Shown here piece after piece: positions 25,757 through 26,223 of a DNA stretch of 26,223 nt (position 1 is the stretch's first letter; every line of letters begins with the position of its first letter). The notes beneath the pieces were generated by a model. The model was not told the origin of the DNA. It ran no database searches and saw only the letters and a program-made list of their open reading frames with translations. Source of the DNA: Mesostigma viride (lineage: Eukaryota; Streptophyta; Mesostigmatophyceae; Mesostigmatales; Mesostigmataceae); the NCBI GenBank assembly GCA_009746045.1, contig RPFO01000358.1, positions 1-26,223 on the forward strand, in the 5' to 3' direction. A program made the position numbers and the translations under genes.

Positions 25757-26223
25757 GTGCGTTGTTTCCTACCAAAACAATGTCTACCCTTCTCAGGGGG
25801 GTGACTTGCGAAGCTGTCGCCTACAAGGGCTGGAAGGGCCGTGCAGGGTTGTGACACTTTTTCTACGTGGCGCTCCTTGTCTCCCTCCATCTATTCTACT
25901 TGACTTCCCTTAACTGCGTTTGCTCCTATGCTTGCTCCTATACTGCTTTTGCTCCTATGTATACTATTGTTTCTTGTCATTGTTTGTCTACCGCTCGGCA
26001 AGGCAAACCTTTTGAAAGGGCGGCTTCCGATGATGCTGGTAGCCTGGTACCGGATACACATGCATTCTTCACTGCAGAGGCCGTACCTGGCCCTCCTCCA
26101 CCACATGAAGCTTCCGTACGGACAAGCATTCGTGATGGACGCACTGCGGCAAAGATAACCGTCATATTGTGAATGGCTTCATGCGATAACGTGTGGTGGA
26201 TGTGCTCTAAAGCAGGAGCCATA
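25757..26223 (+). other. start of the intron after exon M
   Basis: Begins with a GTGCGT donor. It has a TTGCTCCTAT repeat at 25918-25960 and no exon I can support before the window ends. Confidence 0.45.

Overview
The window is nuclear DNA of a green alga, most likely a chlorophyte related to the chlamydomonadalean/volvocine group. The evidence is short GC-rich exons with strong GTGAGT/GTGCGT/GTGGGT donors and CAG acceptors, long lower-GC introns, a plastid-type transit peptide followed by a twin-arginine signal, and heavy simple-sequence and tandem repeats. Species cannot be named from sequence alone.

Layout: 1-3830 is the decayed 3' part of a Ty3/gypsy-like LTR retrotransposon (recognisable RT C-terminal segment, polypurine tract and 3' LTR). 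About 4072-11495, minus strand, is a six-exon gene for a plastid/thylakoid-targeted relative of bacterial polyamine-binding proteins (PotD type). Its last exons are not visible and the LTR element lies where they would be expected. Introns of this gene hold several tandem arrays and a 716-bp TA-flanked transposon inside an (AGT)n tract. 11,500-14,000 is an intergenic stretch with no gene I can support. 14,604-25,756, plus strand, is a gene of at least 13 exons encoding an N-terminal alpha/beta-hydrolase thioesterase (type II / NRPS-PKS style) joined to the start of an AMP-binding adenylation domain; it continues past the right edge. Its introns carry a TAGGG-type tract (just before the first visible exon), a 33-bp array, a 1.45-kb 46-bp satellite with a 445-bp MITE in it, and smaller arrays.

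The two genes are head to head. The adenylation exons show several one-base frame breaks, and the thioesterase nucleophile codon, split by an intron, reads Gly instead of Ser; either this copy is decaying or the assembly has small errors. The most unusual pattern is that many introns contain degenerate repeats of the tail of the exon just upstream, with its 5' splice site ('exon-tail echoes').
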